Source: a bacterium
GTDB taxonomy: Bacteria; Patescibacteriota; Patescibacteriia; Buchananbacterales; UBA6539
DNA length: 13,945 nt
Assembly: GCA_023246815.1 (NCBI GenBank)
Contig: JAHFHR010000014.1
Span: forward strand, 1 to 13,945
Direction: 5' to 3'
Below the pieces are notes generated by a model. The model saw nothing but the letters and a program-made list of their open reading frames with translations, was not told where the DNA came from and searched no databases. This document shows positions 6,775 through 13,341 of this stretch, piece by piece. The translations under genes were made by a program, and so were the position numbers. Positions within the stretch are counted from its first letter, which is position 1. Every line of letters begins with the position of its first letter.

Positions 6775-7992
6775 TTAGGAGTTCAATTGTTTCAGATACT
6801 GATTAATTGCTTCAAAAAATCTTGGCTTATGTTCCTCCGCAATTTCTTGACCAGCAGGAAATACCTCATTGAGCGGATTGATTTTAGTTCCGAATTTGAC
6901 CATCTCATAGTGCAAATGCGGTCCGGTGGAAAATCCAGTCGATCCCACATAGCCGATAGTGTCACCTTGCTTTACTTTTTGTCCAACTCGGACAGCTATT
7001 TTTGATTGATGAGCGTAGTTGGTGCTGTATGTTTCGTTGTGGCGAATGGTTACAAAATTGCCGTATGGCCCGTTCCAGCCAGCGGTCACTACCGTGCCGT
7101 CGCCGACAGCACGGATTGGTGTACCAGCCGCGGCGGCATAGTCAATGGCTCGGTGTCCGGTGGCGACATCAAACGCCTGCACATAGCGTTTGCCGGTAGT
7201 AAAACCTGATGAAATGTAGCGATAGGCAACAGGGGCTTTTAAGAAGATTTTTTGTACCGAACTTCCTGCTTCATCAAAATAGCCTTTATTTTCCTCGGAC
7301 TCTTCAAAATAGAAGGCGTAGTAGGGCGTGTCGGCATTGGTGTATTTTCCAGCCAGAATGCGGCCAGGCATAGCGTAGGTGCCGTCACGGTACCGTTCCT
7401 CATAGATAAATTCAAAGGTATCACCTTGTCGGACATCAAGTGCAAAATCAACGCTCCATTGAAATACTTCGGCTAAATCAATAATTGCTCGTTCATCAAT
7501 GCCAGAATCTAGTGCCGCGGCATACATCGAACTGGTGATTGTAGCCGATGACTCCTTGATACGAATTTCGTAGGGGATTGGTATGCGTTGAGCGATCCAT
7601 GTTGTACTTGAAGCTGTACCGGTTGCTGTCACAAACAGTTCTTCTTCTGTATCAATTTGATATACCACTTGCGTTAGAGTATCGGTTGTTTTATCAAAGC
7701 GCAATTCAAAATTTCGGCCAAGTCTAATACTTGATAGATCGTAGACGTCGTGTGCCGCGTCAAAAATTGTTTGGGCTAACGCTGGTGTGACGCTCGCATC
7801 TGTCATGAGCGTACCGTAGGTTGACCCCTCAGTAATAGCTATTTGTTTGCTGTAGGTAGTAGACTCGGCTTCAAGTTTGGTAGTAGTCAGTGAAGAGAGG
7901 ACTGTGGTCTCTGAAGCCATGATTTGCCAGACAAAAAATGTCGCTCCTCCAAGAACGATCGTTGCCCCAAGTAGTAGTTTATTTATTTTCAT
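6775..7992 (-). CDS. M23 family (LytM) peptidoglycan endopeptidase, MepM/Csd3-like
   Basis: 405 residues. An N-terminal signal anchor (about 5-25) places it outside the membrane. Residues about 50-130 resemble the OapA/LysM-like N-domain of MepM-type enzymes (ITEGSTYGTLM, IRLGRNFELRFD), then a second domain with VRQGDTFEFIYEERYRDG. The catalytic LytM domain occupies roughly 265-380. It has intact zinc ligands: H280 and D284 in GHRAIDYA, and HLH (H359, H361) in GPHLHYE; SGFTTGKR and GYVGSTGFSTGPH are typical. It should cut peptide cross-links in peptidoglycan, supporting wall growth or division, or acting on a partner cell in an episymbiont (inference). Monocistronic: its own promoter upstream and a repeat-rich gap downstream. 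No SD. Confidence 0.93.
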   Translation of the reverse strand: MKINKLLLGATIVLGGATFFVWQIMASETTVLSSLTTTKLEAESTTYSKQIAITEGSTYGTLMTDASVTPALAQTIFDAAHDVYDLSSIRLGRNFELRFDKTTDTLTQVVYQIDTEEELFVTATGTASSTTWIAQRIPIPYEIRIKESSATITSSMYAAALDSGIDERAIIDLAEVFQWSVDFALDVRQGDTFEFIYEERYRDGTYAMPGRILAGKYTNADTPYYAFYFEESEENKGYFDEAGSSVQKIFLKAPVAYRYISSGFTTGKRYVQAFDVATGHRAIDYAAAAGTPIRAVGDGTVVTAGWNGPYGNFVTIRHNETYSTNYAHQSKIAVRVGQKVKQGDTIGYVGSTGFSTGPHLHYEMVKFGTKINPLNEVFPAGQEIAEEHKPRFFEAINQYLKQLNS

Positions 7993-8002
7993 AGCACTAA
8001 GT

Positions 8003-8030
8003 AGTGTAGCATATTGAATGGGATTGACAA
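8003..8030 (-). promoter_or_regulatory. Promoter of the M23 peptidase gene
   Basis: Minus-strand TTGTCA (8025-8030), 16-nt spacer, TACACT (8003-8008) preceded by TGC (extended -10). The predicted start point is only 3-4 nt before the ATG. A small inverted repeat CACTA-AG-TAGTG (7995-8006) covers the start point and -10 and could be an operator. Confidence 0.6.
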
Positions 8031-8063
8031 TATTTTAGACTTTTTTTTGTTTATATTAAGCGC

Positions 8064-8089
8064 AAAAAAAATCGCTGATGAGCAATTTT
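8064..8089 (-). terminator. Rho-independent terminator after the VanZ/YjdF-like gene
   Basis: On the minus strand a 9-bp stem (arms 8081-8089 and 8068-8076, one U-G wobble) with a 4-nt loop is followed by a run of eight T (8064-8071 as A on the + strand). It lies 26 nt past the stop of the 8115-8456 gene. The core is nearly the same as that of the 620-649 terminator. Confidence 0.75.
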
Positions 8090-8114
8090 GGAATACCGTT
8101 GCGGGAAACAGGTT

Positions 8115-8456
8115 TTAGTATGATGACATTTTTTTATTCAGTAGATACGTCATGATGTATCTACCTATACTGTAGCCAATCATGCCGACTACGAGATCCC
8201 AGACAGTATCAAGTGGTGTTTCTGGAACAAATATAATCCCATTAGTCAACAATTCAAAAAACTCATAGATAACCAAGAGTCCAAACACGATAAGTGCAGC
8301 AATTTTTTTGCGGTAGTATCGGCGAAACAACGCACCAAGAAAGATTCCCGACAACAGATGAACTCCTGACCAGTAGTCAATATAGAGCAGTGGTACGTCA
8401 ACCAATGGTTGTCGCAACAATTGTTGAAGTGCAGTTTCAAATGGTAGTGTGCCCAT
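8115..8456 (-). CDS. Small integral membrane protein, VanZ/YjdF-like
   Basis: 113 residues with three predicted helices. WSGVHLLSGIFLGALF (about 29-44), then YEFFELLTNG and DTVWDLVVGMIGYSIG. The pattern of an H in the first helix, an acidic E..EL in the second and a final D..WDL...G..G helix is seen in VanZ-like and YjdF/DUF2238-type small membrane proteins. Molecular function is unknown for most of these. It starts 7 nt after the NRAMP-like stop without SD, so it is the second gene of that operon and may serve the same transport system (inference). A terminator follows. Confidence 0.7.
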   Translation of the reverse strand: MGTLPFETALQQLLRQPLVDVPLLYIDYWSGVHLLSGIFLGALFRRYYRKKIAALIVFGLLVIYEFFELLTNGIIFVPETPLDTVWDLVVGMIGYSIGRYIMTYLLNKKMSSY

Positions 8457-8463
8457 ACATAGA

Positions 8464-9873
8464 TTATGATGGAATAATACCGAGGATCACATCGCCAATC
8501 GTGATAGTGCTAAAAATGCCGAAAAATAGAAAAATGATCATGAGCACCATTTTGCGAAACCAGTGTGGTCGTAGTATTTTTGGTAGCAATTTGTGGTTGG
8601 TCCAGTTAACCAGTCCAATGTGCACAAACATTGCCACCGCGTTAATCACCGCGCCCAGTACGATTAAAAATCTAGGTTCTGAAATATTAAACAGAAACAA
8701 AGCAATGCCAAACATAATCTGTGCCCACACAAAGGTAAAGTAAATCTTTGACAGATTCACCGGTTTTCCGTGATCCACTTTTTTGAGCGCGACATTTTCC
8801 GCCATAATGCGTGAGGTGGAATCCATTACCCCCAGTTGTGTTTGAAAGAGCATCACCGCTACGACTAGTAAAAAGAGTATCCCGACTAGGGGGGTTACTT
8901 GTTCACCAATAATGACGCCCTCGTTAATCACAAAAGAAATTCCTTGGGCATTACTGCTCAGTCCAAAAGTGGTACTAAATGCTAATACCATCAGCACTGA
9001 AATTCCGACAAACCCGACCAGCCAAAATACCAGCAGGTGTTCCAGGTTGATTTTTTTCCACCACGCTTTAAAGTTTTTGATATTTTCGTCAGTAAGTTCA
9101 AATGATTCACCGGTGAGTTTGATTTCTTGTTTGTTCTTTATATTTTTAAACAGTCCAGAAATTTTTTGTGAGTACGCACCCATGCCGTAACCTTCTTCTT
9201 TGATATAAATTGATTGGGTCAAGTTTAGATTACCGCCAGCGCCAGAGTAGGCAAAGGCGGCCAGCAATGTCGCAAGCGATAAACCAGCTGGTACGAAAGC
9301 ATACCCATCGCCAATCCCCAGTAGCCCTTGTCCTAGGGCAGTCCAATCAGTTTTGGTGGTTAGCACCGCGGCCAGCACTATCACAAACGGTATGCCAATG
9401 GTAATGATGGTTTTAGTAATGTTTTCCATCGTGCCATACACGGTTCTACCAGCGCTTAACATAAAACCAATGATCAGCAGGAGTCCAATTGCAATCCAGC
9501 GAAAATCTTCAATACCAAACACAAAACCAAATATGGCCGCCGCCGCCGCGACAATGCCCGGCAGCCCAAACCCCAAAAACGTTGAGAGAATGAACCAATA
9601 GGCTGCCCGCGGAAAAATTTTGTTGATGCCGACAAACACGCTTTCGCCCTTGATCAGGGCGTAACGCTCAATTTCCATGTTAATAAAAAATTGAAAGGTG
9701 ATGCCCAGCAGCGCTCCCCAGGCAATACCGAGGCCATAATTTGAGCTTAAAAAAGGCCACAGAATGACCTCACCGGAACCAAGCCCAAGTGCGAGTATAA
9801 TAAAACTGGGGCCCAGTAATTTCCTGAATGAGATCGGCTTTGGAAATGGTTTATTCGTTGGTACCTGGCTCAT
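8464..9873 (-). CDS. NRAMP (SLC11)-family transporter with non-canonical metal-site motifs
   Basis: 469 residues, about 11 helices, and the overall NRAMP layout: KLLGPSFIILALGLGSGEVILWP in TM1 and AFAYSGAGGNLNLTQS in TM6. In classical Mn/Fe NRAMPs, TM1 has DPGN and TM6 has MPH, which hold the metal. Here they are GSGE (residues 32-35) and SGAGGN (210-215). This marks a divergent NRAMP subfamily whose substrate is not established to my knowledge; loss of the Asp and Met argues against ordinary Mn2+/Fe2+ selectivity. An extended charged loop (about 235-275, ISGLFKNIKNKQEIK) separates TM6 and TM7. First gene of an operon with the 8115-8456 gene. ATG without SD, 6 nt after an extended -10. Confidence 0.85.
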   Translation of the reverse strand: MSQVPTNKPFPKPISFRKLLGPSFIILALGLGSGEVILWPFLSSNYGLGIAWGALLGITFQFFINMEIERYALIKGESVFVGINKIFPRAAYWFILSTFLGFGLPGIVAAAAAIFGFVFGIEDFRWIAIGLLLIIGFMLSAGRTVYGTMENITKTIITIGIPFVIVLAAVLTTKTDWTALGQGLLGIGDGYAFVPAGLSLATLLAAFAYSGAGGNLNLTQSIYIKEEGYGMGAYSQKISGLFKNIKNKQEIKLTGESFELTDENIKNFKAWWKKINLEHLLVFWLVGFVGISVLMVLAFSTTFGLSSNAQGISFVINEGVIIGEQVTPLVGILFLLVVAVMLFQTQLGVMDSTSRIMAENVALKKVDHGKPVNLSKIYFTFVWAQIMFGIALFLFNISEPRFLIVLGAVINAVAMFVHIGLVNWTNHKLLPKILRPHWFRKMVLMIIFLFFGIFSTITIGDVILGIIPS

Positions 9874-9879
9874 AGGTAT

Positions 9880-9888
9880 AGTGTACCA
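9880..9888 (-). promoter_or_regulatory. Extended -10 promoter of the NRAMP-like operon
   Basis: Minus-strand TGG + TACACT (hexamer at 9880-9885), six bases before the ATG, the same geometry as the VIT1 operon promoter. No clear -35; that position is taken by the terminator of the upstream gene. Confidence 0.5.
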
Positions 9889-9894
9889 TACAAT

Positions 9895-9921
9895 AAAAAC
9901 CCCGGTTACCCAGGGGTTTTT
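9895..9921 (-). terminator. Rho-independent terminator after the DUF4349-like gene
   Basis: Stem AAAAACCCC (9895-9903) with GGGGTTTTT (9913-9921), extended inward by GG/CC with one bulged base around a TTA loop. Near-symmetric, so it has T-rich tails on both strands. Lying 33 nt past the stop of the 9954-10994 gene, it most likely ends that minus-strand transcript. Confidence 0.82.
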
Positions 9922-9953
9922 ATTGGTAGTAATCTTAAACTAACGTACTTGTG

Positions 9954-10994
9954 TTATTTTTCCCAGAATCGTTTGACTAGTTGCCAACCGTATTTAGCAA
10001 CCACTAAAATAATGGTTAGATAGAGTATATACTGAAACATGAGGAATAGCAGTGCCACTAGGTTAATGGTGATGTCCTGAACGGTCTGATTGATATCTTG
10101 GACAAATGCCTTAATTGCTTCTTTCCAAGAGTCTTTAAGATCATCCCCATCAATGAACTTATTTTCACTAATGTTGACGTAAAAGTAGGTGTAGTTGAGT
10201 CGGTCGAGTTGTTCAGCTTTGGCGCGGCTCAGATATTCAAGTTGGGTCGTGGTATTGATCCGTTGTTGAGTCAGGCGTTCAATGATGCCGATCTTACTGT
10301 CAATAATTTTAGTAAGACTCTCAACATCTTGAGTTCGGGTAGCTAGCGCGGTGATGTCATCATAGGCAGCAATAGCGTTTTCTAAGGTTTCATTGATGGA
10401 GTCTAATTGGCGTTCTAGAATTTCGGTTTGGCTAGTAAAATCTTCAATCTGTTGTTGAATAGTATAGGTATTCTCGGCCAGTTCTTTTGGATTAAGATTT
10501 TCGATGACACTGAGGATTTCGGCAACGTGATCCTGAGCGACTTTGAAGGTATAGTCACAACCATGATCATACTGATTAGCTTGCTCAAAGATGACGTATG
10601 CTTGTTTTTTCAAGTCAGTGATTGTAGTACAGGTCGGTTGTAAATTTCTTGTTTCAATAGTGCTTCTATACTCAGTAACCTCAAACTGCTCAGCGGTATC
10701 GCCGGTCGTACCCCCGGTTCGTGGTGGTTCTGGCGAAGTAATAACATTGCGCTCTGATAAAGCAACACCAGCGTCTGCACCATAACCAAATCCTGCTTTG
10801 CCATATGACTCAGCCTGATCGTAGTAGGCCGGTGATCCACTAACTGATCTTTGTTTGTTCAGTAGCGTTTGAACTGAAGTGCCAGTCAATTGTAACGCGA
10901 AAGCGCCAACCACAATAACGATTAACGCTAGTCCAGCTAGCTTAAGAATATGTGTCATGGTAAGTTTTTTTAAAAAATCCATAGGGCGTGGCAT
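9954..10994 (-). CDS. DUF4349-like membrane protein with periplasmic coiled coil
   Basis: 346 residues. TM helix at about 16-36, then a low-complexity G/S/P-rich linker, a folded segment with two Cys (CTTITDLKK, DHGCDYTFKV), and a long coiled coil (about 180-265, IEDFTSQTEILERQLDSINETLENA). A C-terminal domain, TM helix (about 310-334) and basic tail (KRFWEK) follow. Two membrane segments flanking a coiled-coil-split domain is the DUF4349 layout; the family's function is unknown. DUF4349 proteins are often lipoproteins, but here no lipobox is seen. Encoded 57 nt downstream of the SGNH hydrolase gene on the same strand, with a possible extra -10 (TATACT, 11017-11022) between them. The ATG codon at 10980-10982 (residue 5) is an alternative start. 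No SD at either. Confidence 0.78.
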   Translation of the reverse strand: MPRPMDFLKKLTMTHILKLAGLALIVIVVGAFALQLTGTSVQTLLNKQRSVSGSPAYYDQAESYGKAGFGYGADAGVALSERNVITSPEPPRTGGTTGDTAEQFEVTEYRSTIETRNLQPTCTTITDLKKQAYVIFEQANQYDHGCDYTFKVAQDHVAEILSVIENLNPKELAENTYTIQQQIEDFTSQTEILERQLDSINETLENAIAAYDDITALATRTQDVESLTKIIDSKIGIIERLTQQRINTTTQLEYLSRAKAEQLDRLNYTYFYVNISENKFIDGDDLKDSWKEAIKAFVQDINQTVQDITINLVALLFLMFQYILYLTIILVVAKYGWQLVKRFWEK

Positions 10995-11051
10995 AGAAGT
11001 TATATGTTAGGGGATGAGTATACCTATTGTATCAAAAAATAGTTATGATGA

Positions 11052-11777
11052 CTACAGATTGATCTGTGCTGCGGTCATTGTTTTTCTAATTTGCTGATAC
11101 CATACATAGTATCCTTCTCCAGTAAGATGAAGCCTGTCAGCCGCGTAGTATTTTTTAATGTCTTGACGATAGATATCTTCTTTTTTTTCTAAGAATAAAT
11201 TAACAGCGATTACATCATTGGCAATCGCCACTTTTTTGAACGCCGCCAAAAATGTTTTAGCGCGCGCGGTGTAGATCCAAGACAAGGGCGGCATAAATAT
11301 CGGCGCGGCGCCGATATTACCTGATGTCAGTAGAAGCACATTGTTTGAGTATTTTTTTGCGTCTTTGAGCAAGGTGTCCATCTGTTGTTGAGTGGTGGCA
11401 AGAGGGGTGAAGTAGATAATATCATTGGCACCAGCATGTAGGATTACCAAGTCAAAGCGGCCAGTCGCAGTATTGAGCATGTGCCTGATGTTTTCGATTT
11501 TTGCGCCGTTTTTGGACAGGTTTACAATTTCAGCGGCAGGGAAGTCGCGGTGGAAATAGCCGGCGGTTGACTGTGCTGGTGTTTCCGCACCGGTACCATA
11601 GGCGGTGCTGTCACCGACAATCAGTATTCGTTGCGTTGGATTTTCCAGAGCAAAAGCAAACGGCTGAGTATTTCTGGCAATCATTTTACCAGTTGCTACT
11701 CGCCATCCAAATACGGTTACGTAGAGCACGACAATAACGAGCGTAATACTAATACTGTAGACTAGCCAGTGTTTCAT
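11052..11777 (-). CDS. Membrane-anchored SGNH/GDSL hydrolase
   Basis: 241 residues. N-terminal signal anchor (about 5-24), then an SGNH fold outside the membrane. All four blocks are visible: ILIVGDSTAYGTG with nucleophile S57 in GDS; N-G in LSKNG (G91); LHAGANDI with N118; and AADRLHLTGEGY with the D214/H217 pair. The enzyme should be an esterase or O-deacetylase acting on a carbohydrate or lipid of the envelope; the exact substrate cannot be read from sequence. TAG stop. Likely co-transcribed with the DUF4349-like gene. The ATG has no SD and lies 7 nt after its -10 box. Confidence 0.9.
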   Translation of the reverse strand: MKHWLVYSISITLVIVVLYVTVFGWRVATGKMIARNTQPFAFALENPTQRILIVGDSTAYGTGAETPAQSTAGYFHRDFPAAEIVNLSKNGAKIENIRHMLNTATGRFDLVILHAGANDIIYFTPLATTQQQMDTLLKDAKKYSNNVLLLTSGNIGAAPIFMPPLSWIYTARAKTFLAAFKKVAIANDVIAVNLFLEKKEDIYRQDIKKYYAADRLHLTGEGYYVWYQQIRKTMTAAQINL

Positions 11778-11784
11778 AGTGCAG

Positions 11785-11813
11785 ACAGTAGATTAACTTT
11801 TTTAGCATATCAA
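11785..11813 (-). promoter_or_regulatory. Promoter of the SGNH hydrolase gene
   Basis: Minus-strand TTGATA (11808-11813), 17-nt spacer, TACTGT (11785-11790); no TG extension. Seven bases separate the -10 from the ATG, so a leaderless mRNA is predicted. The 13-mer TATCAAAAAATAG that includes the -35 recurs at 11030-11042, upstream of the DUF4349-like gene. Confidence 0.5.
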
Positions 11814-11840
11814 AAAATAGCTATTTCGGCTATTATAGTC

Positions 11841-11868
11841 TTGACAAAATCGTTATTTCTGTTATAGT
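11841..11868 (+). promoter_or_regulatory. Strong promoter of the NhaD-like gene
   Basis: Consensus -35 TTGACA (11841-11846), 16-nt spacer, TATAGT (11863-11868) with TGT extended -10. The predicted start is near 11875, giving a leader of about 85 nt, the longest predicted in the window. Confidence 0.72.
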
Positions 11869-11887
11869 AAGGCCACATTAATTTGTA

Positions 11888-11929
11888 GAAGGAGGGTCTT
11901 TTCCAATGTGAGGAAAGGGTTTGTTTTTT
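11888..11929 (+). promoter_or_regulatory. Candidate attenuator: terminator-like hairpin with a start-stop ORF in its loop
   Basis: An SD-like AAGGAGG (11889-11895) precedes a 7-bp stem CTTTTCC (11898-11904) / GGAAAGG (11912-11918) with a 7-nt loop AATGTGA, then a T-rich run (11920-11929). The loop contains ATG (11906-11908) directly followed by TGA (11909-11911), 10 nt after the SD. A GTG-initiated 7-codon ORF (11908-11931) overlaps it. The arrangement resembles a translation-controlled intrinsic terminator; function is inferred. Confidence 0.45.
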
Positions 11930-11960
11930 GACAATACAAAAAGAAGAAGGAGAGGATTCG

Positions 11961-13235
11961 ATGCCTTTGGACCGACGAGCAGTGGCAGCATTCTTGCTGT
12001 TTGTAGTAGGATTAGTGTTTATCGGGGTTTTTTTATCGGGCACAACAGCAGGTGTGCCCGAAATAGCAGGGCCGAATATCCGCGCCGAGTTCTTGATCTT
12101 CGTGATCACACTACTCGGTGTGGCGTTACTACACCATCACACCTTACACGTGGCGCTGGTCGGACTTGCGGCAACCCTTTGCCTTAAGTTCGGGTTTGAT
12201 GACCACTTCCATTTTGTTGAGCATATAAATCACGAATGGAAGATATTAATAAATCTGTTCGGGTTGTTGATTGGTTTTGGAGTGCTTGCTAAGCATTTTG
12301 AAGACACTAACATTCCGGCATTGATTCCCCGATATTTACCCAATGACTGGCGTGGTGGGTTCATGCTACTGCTATTTGTCTTCATTTTGTCCAGTTTTTT
12401 AGACAACATCGCAGCTGCTATGATTGGAGGTACTATCGCCAAAGAGGTATACAAGGACCGTAACACGGGAATTAGTCGCGTCTACATCGGGTACTTAGCG
12501 GCTATCGTGGCTGCAAGTAATGCCGGTGGGTCAGGTAGTGTGGTTGGTGACACCACCACAACTATGATGTGGATCGCCGGCGTGCCAGCAGTAGAGGTGT
12601 TATGCGCTTATGTAGCTGCAATTCCAGCATTTGCTTGTTTTGCCGTTGTTTGTTCGATAAAACAACAAGCGTTCTGGCCCATTCAAAAGGATGAGGTCAA
12701 TCACCATCAGGTTGACCTCGGTCGACTCGCAGTAGTTGCTCTGATTCTGATCGGAGCAATTGTTGCCAATGTGGTGTTGGATTTCCCGGCGGTTGGTGTT
12801 TGGCTGGCTATCTTGATTGGCTGGGGCTTTTACAAGATGCCGTGGGAAGAAATACGCCACGGCCTTGGTAACAGCATTTTTTTGCTGGCGCTGGTGACCT
12901 GTGCATCACTAATGCCAGTGGATCAACTGCCGAAGCCATCAGTCTTAACGACATTTAACCTGGGGCTCATTAGCTCAGTGTTTGACAACATTCCTCTAAC
13001 TAAACTTGCCCTGGATCAGGGTGGGTACATTGCGGCGCTGCTGGCTTTCGCAGTTGGGTTCGGTGGCTCGATAACCTGGTTTGGGTCGTCGGCCGGTGTT
13101 GCACTAGCTAACTTATTTCCGCAAGGGAAGTCGGTGATTGCCTGGGTATACCACGGCTGGCCGATTGTGATTGGATATGTGGTCGGGTTTTGGACACTCC
13201 ACCTCTTTCTGACCATCCTTAACCATGTGGTTTAA
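11961..13235 (+). CDS. NhaD/ArsB-like ion transporter (IT superfamily)
   Basis: 424 residues from ATG 11961, chosen because AAGGAG (11947-11952) sits 8 nt upstream; an in-frame TTG at 11928 would add 11 residues that look like translated leader. About 11-12 helices. Two inverted-repeat signatures are present: SSFLDNIAAAMIGG (D148, N149) and SSVFDNIPLTKLAL (D342, N343). The NhaD-type NAGGSGSVVGDTTTTMMW starts at residue 187. These match Na+/H+ antiporters of the NhaD family and the wider citrate/ArsB permease superfamily. Likely role is Na+ (or Li+) extrusion coupled to protons at the inner membrane; an organic-anion substrate is the alternative. It is the only gene here with an obvious SD and a long leader. 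A strong terminator follows. Confidence 0.85.
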   Translation: MPLDRRAVAAFLLFVVGLVFIGVFLSGTTAGVPEIAGPNIRAEFLIFVITLLGVALLHHHTLHVALVGLAATLCLKFGFDDHFHFVEHINHEWKILINLFGLLIGFGVLAKHFEDTNIPALIPRYLPNDWRGGFMLLLFVFILSSFLDNIAAAMIGGTIAKEVYKDRNTGISRVYIGYLAAIVAASNAGGSGSVVGDTTTTMMWIAGVPAVEVLCAYVAAIPAFACFAVVCSIKQQAFWPIQKDEVNHHQVDLGRLAVVALILIGAIVANVVLDFPAVGVWLAILIGWGFYKMPWEEIRHGLGNSIFLLALVTCASLMPVDQLPKPSVLTTFNLGLISSVFDNIPLTKLALDQGGYIAALLAFAVGFGGSITWFGSSAGVALANLFPQGKSVIAWVYHGWPIVIGYVVGFWTLHLFLTILNHVV

Positions 13236-13254
13236 CGCTATACATTAATAAATC

Positions 13255-13294
13255 GCCGCCCCCCGTGCATCTGCATGGTGGGTGGCTTTTTTTT
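13255..13294 (+). terminator. Rho-independent terminator of the NhaD-like gene
   Basis: A GC-rich hairpin (13255-13286; GCCGCCCCCC on one side, GGTGGGTGGC on the other, one mismatch and two G-U pairs, closing over the GTGCA/TGCAT segment) is followed by eight T (13287-13294). It lies 19 nt after the TAA stop. Confidence 0.9.
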
Positions 13295-13298
13295 ATAA

Positions 13299-13325
13299 AA
13301 TCACCCCGCCAACTGCGAGGTGATT
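13299..13325 (-). terminator. Hairpin, probable terminator of the MATE gene
   Basis: AATCACCCCGC (13299-13309) pairs with GCGAGGTGATT (13315-13325) with one mismatch and a 5-nt loop. On the minus strand it is followed by TTTTATA, then A-rich sequence, 17 nt past the MATE stop. The T-tract is weaker than in the other terminators. Confidence 0.6.
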
Positions 13326-13341
13326 GATGTGAATAAATTTT

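Noticed and set aside
6555..6806. 83-codon + strand frame across the intergenic region
   Set aside because: It is made of the inverted-repeat DNA plus ends of two minus-strand genes, with no domain, SD or promoter.
8294..8743. 149-codon + strand frame opposite the NRAMP-like and VanZ/YjdF-like genes
   Set aside because: It spans two confidently coding minus-strand genes and their junction; the translation has no recognisable family pattern.
11928..11960. TTG start at 11928 for the NhaD-like gene
   Set aside because: The 11 extra residues are encoded by the purine-rich SD leader, and ATG 11961 has an SD at ideal spacing.
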